From JAHRAW01 sp963693025 (GTDB lineage Bacteria > Pseudomonadota > Gammaproteobacteria > Arenicellales > Poriferihabitantaceae): 64,000 bases of DNA. Shown here in pieces: positions 9,985 to 17,719 of the stretch. The DNA is taken from positions 2,728,001 to 2,792,000 of the forward strand of contig OY843749.1 in assembly GCA_963693025.1 (NCBI GenBank). Reading direction: 5' to 3'. Positions within the stretch are counted from its first letter, which is position 1. Each line of letters begins with the position of its first letter. The position numbers and the translations under genes were made by a program. The notes under the pieces were generated by a model. The model had not been told where the DNA came from and did not search any database. It saw only the letters and a program-made list of their open reading frames with translations.

Positions 9985-10315
9985 GTCATTTCGAGCGTTA
10001 GTGTCCCCAACTCCATCATTCTCGAGCGTTAGTGTCCGTTGCCGCCGCGCTTTTTCTTTTAAGCGGCGGCTTACCGGACACTTACGACCTCGGGAATCTC
10101 CCTAAGTTTAGCGCTGAGCCCAAACAAAGCGAGCGAAGCAGGCGGCGAGTAAGCCGCCGTTCTTGTGGTTTTTTGGGTAGGGGGCTTTGGTGAAGTCCAC
10201 GGTAGCCTTAGGGAGATTCCCGAGGTCGTAAGCGCCCGTAAGCCGCTACGCGGCAACGGGCGCTAACGCTCGAGAGACGAAGTAGGGGGGAATGACGACG
10301 TTGTTGTGAATGACG
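9985..10315. repeat. Modular palindromic repeat, locus 4
   Basis: An A-type arm, the AGCGCTGAGCCCAAACAAAG spacer with a GGCGGC-rich tail, and a short C-type arm (GCCGCTACGCGGC) run head to head. Bases 9898-9984 before it contain AT-richer repeats of GTTATT and GTCATTCAC flavour. Bases 10316-10421 show no gene. The whole 524-bp gap between the synthetase and the protease is otherwise non-coding. Confidence 0.82.
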
Positions 10316-10421
10316 GAATAAGTAAACGGGTGAATTTGTATATCGTCTGTTTGTCACCCCCCAAAACTGGCATACTCCACACATCCTCCTTAACCCGCCC
10401 GCCCCGCCGCAGAAAAATCCC

Positions 10422-11342
10422 TTGTTTGCCAATGCCTTCCGTATCGCCGGTGCTTTTACTCTGCCGGTGGTGATTTCCAGTCGATTGGGGAGTGGGGAGT
10501 GTGCTAGTGCGGTGGGGGCTTGTGTGGTGGTTAATCGGGAGGGGTGGGTGCTTACGGCGGGGCATTTGTTGACGGAGATTATGCGCCAGCAGGAGAGCGT
10601 GTTGCAGCATCAGGCGCATCGAAGCGGGGTTCGGCAACTGGAGCGGGACACGGTTGCCGACAAGCGTTTTCGCAAGTCCAAGGTTCGCACTTTGAAGCGC
10701 CCGACGAAGCGCTCGGTGCGCAATCATTCCACTTGGTGGGGGCGCGATGGCGCGCAGTTGCGCGATGCGACTTTGCTGCCCGCCGCCGACTTGGCGCTCG
10801 GGCGATTGCAGCCGTTTGACCCGGACTCGGTCGCGCATTATCCGGTGTTCAAGGAGCCGGACGCCGATTATGCGCCGGGGCGCAGTTTGTGCAAACTGGG
10901 TTTTCCGTTCCACCGCATCCAGCCGGTTTTTGACGAGGAACAGGGCGCGTTCGTCTTGCCGCCGGGCACGGTGCCGTTGCCGTTGTTTCCGCTGGAGGGC
11001 ATCTTCACCCGCGTGGTCGTTGCGCCGATGCCGCAGGCGGGCGGCGGCGAGGAGAGCCAGCCCGGCAAGTTCATCGAAACCTCCTCGCCCGGTTTGGTCG
11101 GGCAGAGCGGCGGACCCATCGTCGATGCGCACGGCGTGGTGTGGGCGCTGCAGTCGCACACGCGTCACTATTCGCTGGGCTTCAACCCGCCGGCGCCGGG
11201 GCGCGACAAGGGCGAAAAACACGCCGAACACCAGTTTCTGAATGTCGGCCTGGGCGTGCACGCCGAATCCATACTGGGCTTCTTGAAGAGTCAGGGCGTG
11301 GCGTATGAAAGCGCCGGGGAAAGCCGCGCCGCCGGCAAATAA
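10422..11342 (+). CDS. Trypsin-like serine protease domain protein
   Basis: A 306-residue protein with a trypsin-2 type catalytic triad. The candidates are His48 in VLTAGHLL, Asp123 in AADLALGRL and Ser229 in VGQSGGPIV. No PDZ domain follows and no clear signal peptide is present, so it resembles stand-alone cytosolic or poorly characterised trypsin-like peptidases. The start is uncertain: the frame opens after a stop at 10323 and has no ATG before a TTG at 10422. A region rich in basic residues between His and Asp (around residues 70-105) is unusual for the fold and may be an insertion. A long open frame on the opposite strand here has no recognisable features and is regarded as a shadow. 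Confidence 0.75.
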   Translation: MFANAFRIAGAFTLPVVISSRLGSGECASAVGACVVVNREGWVLTAGHLLTEIMRQQESVLQHQAHRSGVRQLERDTVADKRFRKSKVRTLKRPTKRSVRNHSTWWGRDGAQLRDATLLPAADLALGRLQPFDPDSVAHYPVFKEPDADYAPGRSLCKLGFPFHRIQPVFDEEQGAFVLPPGTVPLPLFPLEGIFTRVVVAPMPQAGGGEESQPGKFIETSSPGLVGQSGGPIVDAHGVVWALQSHTRHYSLGFNPPAPGRDKGEKHAEHQFLNVGLGVHAESILGFLKSQGVAYESAGESRAAGK

Positions 11343-11487
11343 CCGCCGTCAGGTTGCCCGTGTGGGTGTGGGCGGTCGCTTTTCGCCCGGAGTTGTGGTA
11401 TAAGGGCGGGACTTAAGCCAAATGCGGGCGCGAAAACTCGGCGGTTTTGGGCATTTATGCCGGCATTTGTCATGACGTGCGCGGGCG

Positions 11488-11516
11488 TTGTGAGCGACGC
11501 GTGAACCGCATATAAT
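11488..11516 (+). promoter_or_regulatory. Sigma70-like promoter of the TAXI binding-protein gene
   Basis: A perfect -10 TATAAT (11511-11516) sits 17 bp downstream of TTGTGA (11488-11493). The start codon at 11549 follows about 30 bp later with a GGAGG ribosome site in between. The spacing and boxes fit a housekeeping sigma promoter. Confidence 0.6.
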
Positions 11517-11548
11517 CACCTGACAGGCGCCGTTGGAGGCATATCACC

Positions 11549-12535
11549 ATGAAAAAATTCACCACCTATTCACTACTCGCCGCCGCGCTGGCGTGCGGCG
11601 GCATTCTCGCCGGCACCGGCACCGCCGCGGCGCAACAAACCTTCGTGTCCATCGGCACCGGCGGCGTAACCGGAGTCTATTATCCGACCGGCGGCGCGAT
11701 TTGCCGGCTGGTCAACAAGGACCGCAAAAGGCACGGCATCCGCTGCTCGGTCGAATCCACCGGCGGCTCGGTATACAACATCAACACCATTCGCGGCGGC
11801 GAACTGGACATGGGCGTGGCGCAGTCGGACTGGCAGTATCACGCCTACAACGGCAGCGGCAAGGAAGCGTTCATCAACGCCGGGCCGTTTAAGGAGTTGC
11901 GCGCGATTTTTTCAGTGCACCCGGAACCTTTCACCGTTGTCGCGCGTGCTGATTCGGGCATCAAAAACTTCTCCGACCTGCCGGGCAAGCGCGTCAACAT
12001 CGGCAATCCCGGCTCCGGTCAACGCGGCACGATGGAAATCGTGATGGACGTCCTCGGCTGGAAGGAGAACACTTTCGCGCTCGCCTCCGAACTCAAATCC
12101 GCCGAGCAGAGTCAGGCGCTTTGCGATAACAAAATTGACGCGATGGTGTTCACAGTCGGTCATCCGAGCAGTTCGATTAAAGAAGCGGCGACCACTTGTG
12201 ATTCCGTTATCGTGACCGTCGATGGCAAGGAGATCGACAAACTCGTGCAGGAAAACGATTACTACCGCTACGCTACCGTCCCCGGCGGCATGTATCGCGG
12301 CAATCCCAACGACATCAAAACTTTCGGCGTCGGCGCAACTTTTGTCACCTCAACCGCGGTGTCGAACGAAGTCATCTACGAGGTCGTCAAAGGGGTTTTC
12401 GACAACTTCGCGGACTTCAAGAAACTCCACCCGGCGTTCGCCAACTTGAAAGAAAGCGAAATGATTGTGGACGCCCTGTCCGCGCCCCTGCACGCCGGCG
12501 CGGTAAAATACTACAAGGAACGCGGCTGGATGTAA
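11549..12535 (+). CDS. TAXI-family TRAP transporter solute-binding protein
   Basis: A 328-residue periplasmic binding protein. The N-terminus is a signal peptide ending near TAAAQQ. The mature part starts with FVSIGTGGVTGVYYPTGGAI, the hallmark of TRAP-associated extracytoplasmic immunogenic (TAXI) proteins, followed by VESTGGSVYNI and MGVAQSDW. It would capture an organic anion and deliver it to the fused permease encoded at 14111. GGAGG lies 10 bp before the ATG. A strong terminator follows the gene, and a methyltransferase gene separates it from the permease, which is unusual for the family. The substrate cannot be read from the sequence. Confidence 0.92.
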   Translation: MKKFTTYSLLAAALACGGILAGTGTAAAQQTFVSIGTGGVTGVYYPTGGAICRLVNKDRKRHGIRCSVESTGGSVYNINTIRGGELDMGVAQSDWQYHAYNGSGKEAFINAGPFKELRAIFSVHPEPFTVVARADSGIKNFSDLPGKRVNIGNPGSGQRGTMEIVMDVLGWKENTFALASELKSAEQSQALCDNKIDAMVFTVGHPSSSIKEAATTCDSVIVTVDGKEIDKLVQENDYYRYATVPGGMYRGNPNDIKTFGVGATFVTSTAVSNEVIYEVVKGVFDNFADFKKLHPAFANLKESEMIVDALSAPLHAGAVKYYKERGWM

Positions 12536-12557
12536 GCGTACTTTTCATTGCTGATTT

Positions 12558-12593
12558 GGGGCAAGGTCCGGGGGGGCCTGCCCCATTTTTTTT
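12558..12593 (+). terminator. Rho-independent terminator after the TAXI gene
   Basis: A GC-rich hairpin (GGGGC..AGG pairing with CCT GCCCC) is followed directly by a run of eight T. It lies 22 bp after the stop codon of the binding-protein gene. Confidence 0.75.
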
Positions 12594-12626
12594 GTGGTTT
12601 AATGCCCGCATCCGACACTCGCACAC

Positions 12627-12702
12627 GAAATGATTAAGCCAAGCAGAAATGATTAAGCCAAGCAGAAATGATTAAGCCAAGCAGAAATGATTAAGCCAAG
12701 CA
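12627..12702 (+). repeat. Four perfect 19-bp tandem repeats carrying the start codon
   Basis: Unit GAAATGATTAAGCCAAGCA is repeated four times without a mismatch. Each unit contains an ATG (12630, 12649, 12668, 12687). Because 19 is not a multiple of three, the first three ATGs open 8-codon frames (MIKPSRND, then TAA) whose stop overlaps the next ATG as ATGATTAA. Only the fourth ATG enters the methyltransferase frame. Confidence 0.95.
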
Positions 12703-14069
12703 CCATTTTCACCGGCGACAATCTGCCGATTCTGCGCGGTATGGACAGCGCGAGCGTGGATTTGATTTACCTAGACCCGCCGTTCAACTCCAACCGCCAC
12801 TATTCGGCGCCCATCGGCAGCAAGGCGGCGGGCGCCGAGTTTAAGGACACTTGGACGCTGGAGGACACCGATGATGCGTGGTGGGGCGAGTTGGCGGACG
12901 CGCATCCGGCGCTCTACCGGGTAATCGATGCCGCCGGCGCATCCGGCGGCAAGGGCGACAAAGCGTATTGCATTTATATGGCGGTGCGTTTGCTGGAGAT
13001 GCACCGCGTGTTGAAATCCACCGGCTCGCTTTACTTGCATTGCGACCCGACCATGAGCCACGCGTTGAAGTTGCTGCTGGATGCAATTTTTGGCGCGCGG
13101 AATTTCATCAACGAGATTACTTGGAAACGCTATGCGGTGCACAGTTTGGCCACAACCGGTTTCGACACGGTGTCCGACATCTTGCTGTTTTTTTCCAAAA
13201 ATAAAAAAGAGATTTCCTTCACCAATGTATTTTCTTCAAGAGACAACGCCGAGATGAAGAAACAGTTTCCGCTGGTTGAGCCGGAAACAAAACGGCGGTT
13301 TCAACATGTCGCGCTGGAGCAATCGTCCAATCAATCAAGCGCCTTTGAGACTCGAATCATCCAAGGCAAACGAGTTGTCAGCGATCTCGGATGGCGGTGG
13401 ACGCAACAAACTTTCGACAAGCGTCTGGCAAAAAACCCGCATCTGATTTACTGGACGAGGACGGGTCGGCCACGATACAAACTATACGCCGACCAATACA
13501 AAGGCAAACCGGTCGGCAACATTTGGACGGACATCGCATACTTGTCGACGGGCAATGCCGAACGGCTCGGCTATCCGACGCAGAAACCGCTCAAACTTTT
13601 GCAGCGCATCGTCCAAGCCAGCAGCAACAAAGGCGATGTCGTGCTCGATCCGTTTTGCGGTTGCGCCACCGCTTGCCTGGCGGCGGAAAGTTTGCAGCGG
13701 CAATGGATTGGCATCGACATATCACCGAAGGCGTTTGAGTTGATTAATGTGCGCTTGAAAAAAGAGTTGGGCGGCATTTTCTCGCAGGTCATTCACCGCA
13801 CCGACATTCCGGCGCGCATCGGCGGCAAACGCTCGAAAGACATCAAACATATTTTGTTCGGCAAGCAGGAGGGCTTGTGTAACGGTTGCCGGTCGGCATT
13901 TGAGTTTCGCAACTTTGAAATTGACCACATCGTGCCGAAAGACGCCGGCGGCGCGGATGACGACCACAACTTGCAGTTGCTGTGCGGGTGGTGCAACCGC
14001 AAGAAAGGCAAGCGCTCAATGGAATATCTAAAAGCGGAGTTAATACGGGACGGAATTTTATCCAAGTAA
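12687..14069 (+). CDS. DNA methyltransferase fused to an HNH nuclease domain
   Basis: A 460-residue protein. The N-terminal two thirds is an N4/N6 adenine or cytosine methyltransferase of beta-type order: the catalytic motif DPPF at residues 30-33 comes before the SAM-binding motif LDPFCGCATA near residue 316. The C-terminal 80 residues are an HNH domain with CNGC and CGWC zinc pairs around EIDHIVPK near residue 410. One chain could thus both modify and cut DNA, or the HNH part could serve another role. The gene starts in the last of four 19-bp repeats, lacks a strong ribosome site, and sits between the two halves of a TRAP transporter, which suggests recent acquisition. The recognition sequence is unknown. 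Confidence 0.85.
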   Translation: MIKPSTIFTGDNLPILRGMDSASVDLIYLDPPFNSNRHYSAPIGSKAAGAEFKDTWTLEDTDDAWWGELADAHPALYRVIDAAGASGGKGDKAYCIYMAVRLLEMHRVLKSTGSLYLHCDPTMSHALKLLLDAIFGARNFINEITWKRYAVHSLATTGFDTVSDILLFFSKNKKEISFTNVFSSRDNAEMKKQFPLVEPETKRRFQHVALEQSSNQSSAFETRIIQGKRVVSDLGWRWTQQTFDKRLAKNPHLIYWTRTGRPRYKLYADQYKGKPVGNIWTDIAYLSTGNAERLGYPTQKPLKLLQRIVQASSNKGDVVLDPFCGCATACLAAESLQRQWIGIDISPKAFELINVRLKKELGGIFSQVIHRTDIPARIGGKRSKDIKHILFGKQEGLCNGCRSAFEFRNFEIDHIVPKDAGGADDDHNLQLLCGWCNRKKGKRSMEYLKAELIRDGILSK

Positions 14070-14110
14070 GAACCGATTCTTTCACGCGCGCACAACCAAT
14101 GAGGTGCAAC

Positions 14111-16759
14111 ATGGCTGACCAAGACCCACATCACGACATAGACCAAGCTGCGCTCGATGAGATGGTGGCTTCGACCGATTCCGGTGCGCGGCATCCGGCT
14201 GGGGCGGTTGGCGTGTGGTTGGCGTGGACCGCGTTTGCGTGGTCGGCGTTTCAACTGTGGATTGCCTCGCCGTTGCCGTATATGGTGAGCGATTTTCTGC
14301 CGGTGTTGAACAACACCGACACGCGCTCGATTCATCTCGCCTTCGGGCTGTTGCTGGCGTTCCTCGCTTATCCGGCGCTCAAGTCGTCGCCACGCGAGCG
14401 CATTCCGGCGCAGGACTGGGCGCTGGCAGGGCTCGGGGTTTGTGCGGCGATGTATTTGTCGGTGCTCGCGGTGCAACTCGCCGAGCGCCCCGGCTTGCCG
14501 ACCACGATGGACTTGATCATCGCCCCCATCGGGCTGGCGCTGGTGCTGGAAGGCGCGCGGCGGGCGCTCGGCGCGCCGTTGATGATCATCGCCGGCATCT
14601 TCCTGTTGTATGTGTTCTTCGGGCATCTCGCGCCGGATGTCATCGCCTGGAAAGGCGCGAGTTACGGCAAGGCGATGTCGCATATGTGGCTCACCCAGGA
14701 GGGCGTGTTCGGCGTGGCGCTGGGGGTGTCCGCCTCGATGGTGTTCCTGTTCGTGCTGTTCGGCTCGCTGCTGGAGCGCGCCGGCGCCGGCAACTATTTT
14801 ATTTGGGTGGCGTTTTCGCTGCTGGGACACATGCGCGGCGGACCCGCCAAGGCGGCGGTGGTGTCGTCCGGGCTGACCGGGCTGGTGTCCGGCTCATCCA
14901 TCGCCAACGTGGTGACCACCGGCACCTTCACCATCCCGCTGATGAAACGCGTCGGCTTCCCGGCGGAGAAAGCCGGCGCGGTCGAGGTCGCTTCGTCAAC
15001 CAACGGGCAGTTGACCCCGCCGGTCATGGGCGCGGCGGCCTTTTTGATGATTGAATTCGTCGGCATCTCTTATATCGAAGTGATTAAGCACGCCTTCCTG
15101 CCGGCGATTATTTCCTACATCGCGCTGGTTTATATCGTTCATTTGGAAGCGTGCAAGGCGGGGCTCAAGGGCTTGCCGAAACCGCAAGTCACCACCTGGC
15201 GGCAAGCGGCGCTGGCGCTGGTGGTCAACGTGCTCGGCATCATCATCCTCTCCGGCGTCTGCTATTACTTCTTCAACGGTCTCAAAGGTTTCGCCGGCGC
15301 CTACACCTTCTGGGCGGCCTCGGCGATCATTCTGGCGGTGTATGTCGGCTTGGTTGCATACGCCACGCGCTTCCCGGAACTCGGGCACAGCGACAAAATC
15401 GACAAACTGCCGCCCTCCGCTCCCATCATCAAAGCCGGTTTGTATTACCTGCTGCCGGTGGTGGTGTTGATTTGGTGTCTGACCGTCGAGCGCCTTTCGC
15501 CGGGGCTGTCGGCGTTCTATGCGTCGTTGCTGATGGTCGTCATCCTGCTCACCCACAAGCCGCTCAAGGCGTTGGTCAGAAAACGGCACGCCGGTGCGCA
15601 GGGGGCGGCGCCTAATCTTGACGCGCAAGACGACGACGCACTCAACATCGGCGCGCAAGCCATCGAGGGTTTGGCTGATTTGAAAGACGGCATGATTAAC
15701 GGCGCGCGCAACATGATAGGCATCTCGGTCGCCACCGCCTGCGCCGGCATCATCCTCGGCACCGTGACGCTGACCGGCATCGGCCTCGTGATGGCAGAGT
15801 TCGTGGAATTCATCTCCGCCGGCAACCTGATGTTGATGCTGTTGTTCACCGCCATCATCAGTTTGATTCTCGGCATGGGGCTGCCGACCACCGCCAACTA
15901 CATCGTGGTCTCATCGCTGATGGCGCCGGTCATCGTGTCGGTCGGCGCCTCCAACGGGCTCATCGTGCCGCTCATCGCCGTGCATCTGTTCGTGTTCTAC
16001 TTCGGCATCCTCGCCGACGACACGCCGCCGGTCGGCTTGGCTGCATACGCCGCCGCCGCCATCTCCGGCGGCGACCCGATAAGGACCGGCATTCAGGGTT
16101 TCACCTACGACATCCGCACCGCGATTCTGCCGTTCCTCTTCATCTTCAACACCGAATTGCTGATGGTCGGCATCGAAAGTTGGATTCACCTGTTGCTGGT
16201 GGTGACCTCGGCAACCGCCGCCATGCTGTTGTTCGCCTCCGCCACCCAGGGATTTTTCCTGACGCGCACCAAAGCGTGGGAAACCGCCGCGCTGCTGCTC
16301 ATCTCCTTCACCTTTTTCAGGCCCGGCTTCTGGATGGACCAAATCTATCCGCCGCTGGAAAAAGTCGAAGCGAGCAAAATCTACGACGTGGTCGAAGCCA
16401 TGCCGGTCAACTCGCTGGTGCGCGTGCACGTCGTCGGCGAAACGCTGGAAGGCGACCTGGTAGATAAAGTCGTGATGCTCCCACTCGGCCCCGCCGGCAA
16501 CGGCGCACAACGGCTGGCAACCTCCGCCGGCTTAGAACTGCGCGAAGAAGACGGCAAACTCCTGGTAGACAACCTAACCTTCGGCGGCCCCGCCGAGCGC
16601 CAACAAATAGACTTCGACTGGGAAATAGCCGACCTCCAACGCAAAACCAACCGCCCCTCCAAACAATGGTTCTTCCTACCGGCGCTTGGGTTGCTGGGGT
16701 TGGTCGTCTTGCTGCAACGGCGGCGGCGGGATGCTGTTGCCGGCGAATCGATATCTTGA
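14111..16759 (+). CDS. TRAP transporter fused permease (TAXI type, 4TM/12TM)
   Basis: An 882-residue integral membrane protein that fuses the small and large TRAP permease subunits. About 16 or more hydrophobic segments are visible. The DctM-like core contains GLTGLVSGSSIANVVTTGTF and LGMGLPTTANYIV, both typical of the family. The soluble C-terminal tail (from about residue 770) resembles DUF3394. It would import the ligand of the binding protein encoded at 11549 with an ion gradient. The ATG at 14111 is chosen because GAGGTG precedes it by 5 bp. The open frame reaches back into the methyltransferase gene, but those codons are not family-like. Confidence 0.9.
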   Translation: MADQDPHHDIDQAALDEMVASTDSGARHPAGAVGVWLAWTAFAWSAFQLWIASPLPYMVSDFLPVLNNTDTRSIHLAFGLLLAFLAYPALKSSPRERIPAQDWALAGLGVCAAMYLSVLAVQLAERPGLPTTMDLIIAPIGLALVLEGARRALGAPLMIIAGIFLLYVFFGHLAPDVIAWKGASYGKAMSHMWLTQEGVFGVALGVSASMVFLFVLFGSLLERAGAGNYFIWVAFSLLGHMRGGPAKAAVVSSGLTGLVSGSSIANVVTTGTFTIPLMKRVGFPAEKAGAVEVASSTNGQLTPPVMGAAAFLMIEFVGISYIEVIKHAFLPAIISYIALVYIVHLEACKAGLKGLPKPQVTTWRQAALALVVNVLGIIILSGVCYYFFNGLKGFAGAYTFWAASAIILAVYVGLVAYATRFPELGHSDKIDKLPPSAPIIKAGLYYLLPVVVLIWCLTVERLSPGLSAFYASLLMVVILLTHKPLKALVRKRHAGAQGAAPNLDAQDDDALNIGAQAIEGLADLKDGMINGARNMIGISVATACAGIILGTVTLTGIGLVMAEFVEFISAGNLMLMLLFTAIISLILGMGLPTTANYIVVSSLMAPVIVSVGASNGLIVPLIAVHLFVFYFGILADDTPPVGLAAYAAAAISGGDPIRTGIQGFTYDIRTAILPFLFIFNTELLMVGIESWIHLLLVVTSATAAMLLFASATQGFFLTRTKAWETAALLLISFTFFRPGFWMDQIYPPLEKVEASKIYDVVEAMPVNSLVRVHVVGETLEGDLVDKVVMLPLGPAGNGAQRLATSAGLELREEDGKLLVDNLTFGGPAERQQIDFDWEIADLQRKTNRPSKQWFFLPALGLLGLVVLLQRRRRDAVAGESIS

Positions 16760-16792
16760 TTTTTCGTACGATACAAAAATCTCTACCACCCG

Positions 16793-17012
16793 TCATTCCC
16801 ACCTACTTCGTCATTCTCGAGCGTTAGTGTCCGTTGCCGCCGCGCCTTTTCTTTTAAGCGGCGGCTTATCGGACACTTACGACCTCGGGAATCTCCCTAA
16901 GACTGGCACGGGCTTTGTTGAAATTCACGGTAGCCTTAGGGAGATTCCCGAAGGCGATGAAAAATATGGTCGCCTGTCGGCTCCCTATTTTTCTATCGTT
17001 CGAGAATGACGA
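16793..17012. repeat. Modular palindromic repeat, locus 5
   Basis: A clean A-spacer-B unit: arm A with CTCGAGCGTTAGTGTCCG, the spacer GGCACGGGCTTTGTTGAAAT, and arm B with GGCGATGAAAAATATGGTCG, ending in GAGAATGACG. It lies between the convergent permease and DUF3726-like genes. Confidence 0.87.
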
Positions 17013-17053
17013 GTTGTAGGTATTTTCCCCAATACCCGCACCCCCAATCAAAC

Positions 17054-17719
17054 TCAATCATTATCATGCAACCCCGCCCCCGCCCCGGCGAGGCGTGATG
17101 CTTCGGTGGCTTCTACATATGTGCGGCGGGCGTGGTGGTTTAGGCGGGTCCAGGCTTTGGGGGCGAGGGTTACTTCGCCGATGTGGGGGGTGTGGCGTTG
17201 GCTTGGGGGGGCGTGCGGCGGGGGGGCTTGGTGGCAGCGTAGGAACTTGGCGGTTTGGGTTTGTAGGGCGGTTTGGGTTGCCGTTAGCCATAGTTCGCCG
17301 CGGCGGCAGTGCAGGGTGACTTGGGGCCAGTCCAGCGTGAAGGCGAGGTCTTCGATTTCCGCCAGATTGCCGATGAAGCCGGCGGCCAGCAGCGGGTGGG
17401 CGATGGCGGCGGTCTCGATTGGCGCGCCGTTGGCTGACTCGATGCAGTCGCCGAGCGTGGCGCCCGTCACCAGCGGGTCGAGCGTCCCGCCCGGCGCCCG
17501 CCAGATGTCCGCCCGCCCGACCGACTGCGGCGCCAGCGCCGGGTAGTCGTAATCAGCGCGGCGGTCGAGCCAATCCGCCAGCGCCGGCGCGCCATTCAAG
17601 CCATAGGTGTGCAGCCAGCGCACCGCCCTGCCGACATCGTCCGCCAGCCCCCAGGGCAGCCCGGCGCCGCGCGCGGCTTTGCGCGATGTCTGGTCGATTT
17701 GATTGAGCGAAACCGTCAC
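17054..17719 (-). CDS. DUF3726-like protein
   Basis: A 221-residue protein beginning VSLNQIDQTSRKAARGAGLP, then WGLADDVGRAVRWL. I recognise this as DUF3726-like. The family has no assigned function. It starts with GTG inside the stop of the upstream 578-residue gene (GTGA overlap), so translation of the two is coupled. The C-terminal 60 residues are rich in proline, histidine and alanine and look disordered. Its position just after a TRAP transporter hints at a shared metabolic task, but that is an inference from position only. Confidence 0.7.
   Translation of the reverse strand: MTVSLNQIDQTSRKAARGAGLPWGLADDVGRAVRWLHTYGLNGAPALADWLDRRADYDYPALAPQSVGRADIWRAPGGTLDPLVTGATLGDCIESANGAPIETAAIAHPLLAAGFIGNLAEIEDLAFTLDWPQVTLHCRRGELWLTATQTALQTQTAKFLRCHQAPPPHAPPSQRHTPHIGEVTLAPKAWTRLNHHARRTYVEATEASRLAGAGAGLHDND

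Noticed and set aside
10263..11261. 332-residue open frame antisense to the protease gene
   Set aside because: The sense frame has an intact catalytic triad order; the antisense one is Arg-rich with no recognisable domain and starts inside a repeat.
13793..14830. 345-residue open frame antisense to the methyltransferase-HNH and permease genes
   Set aside because: Crosses two supported genes, rich in Arg, Gln and His, no motif.
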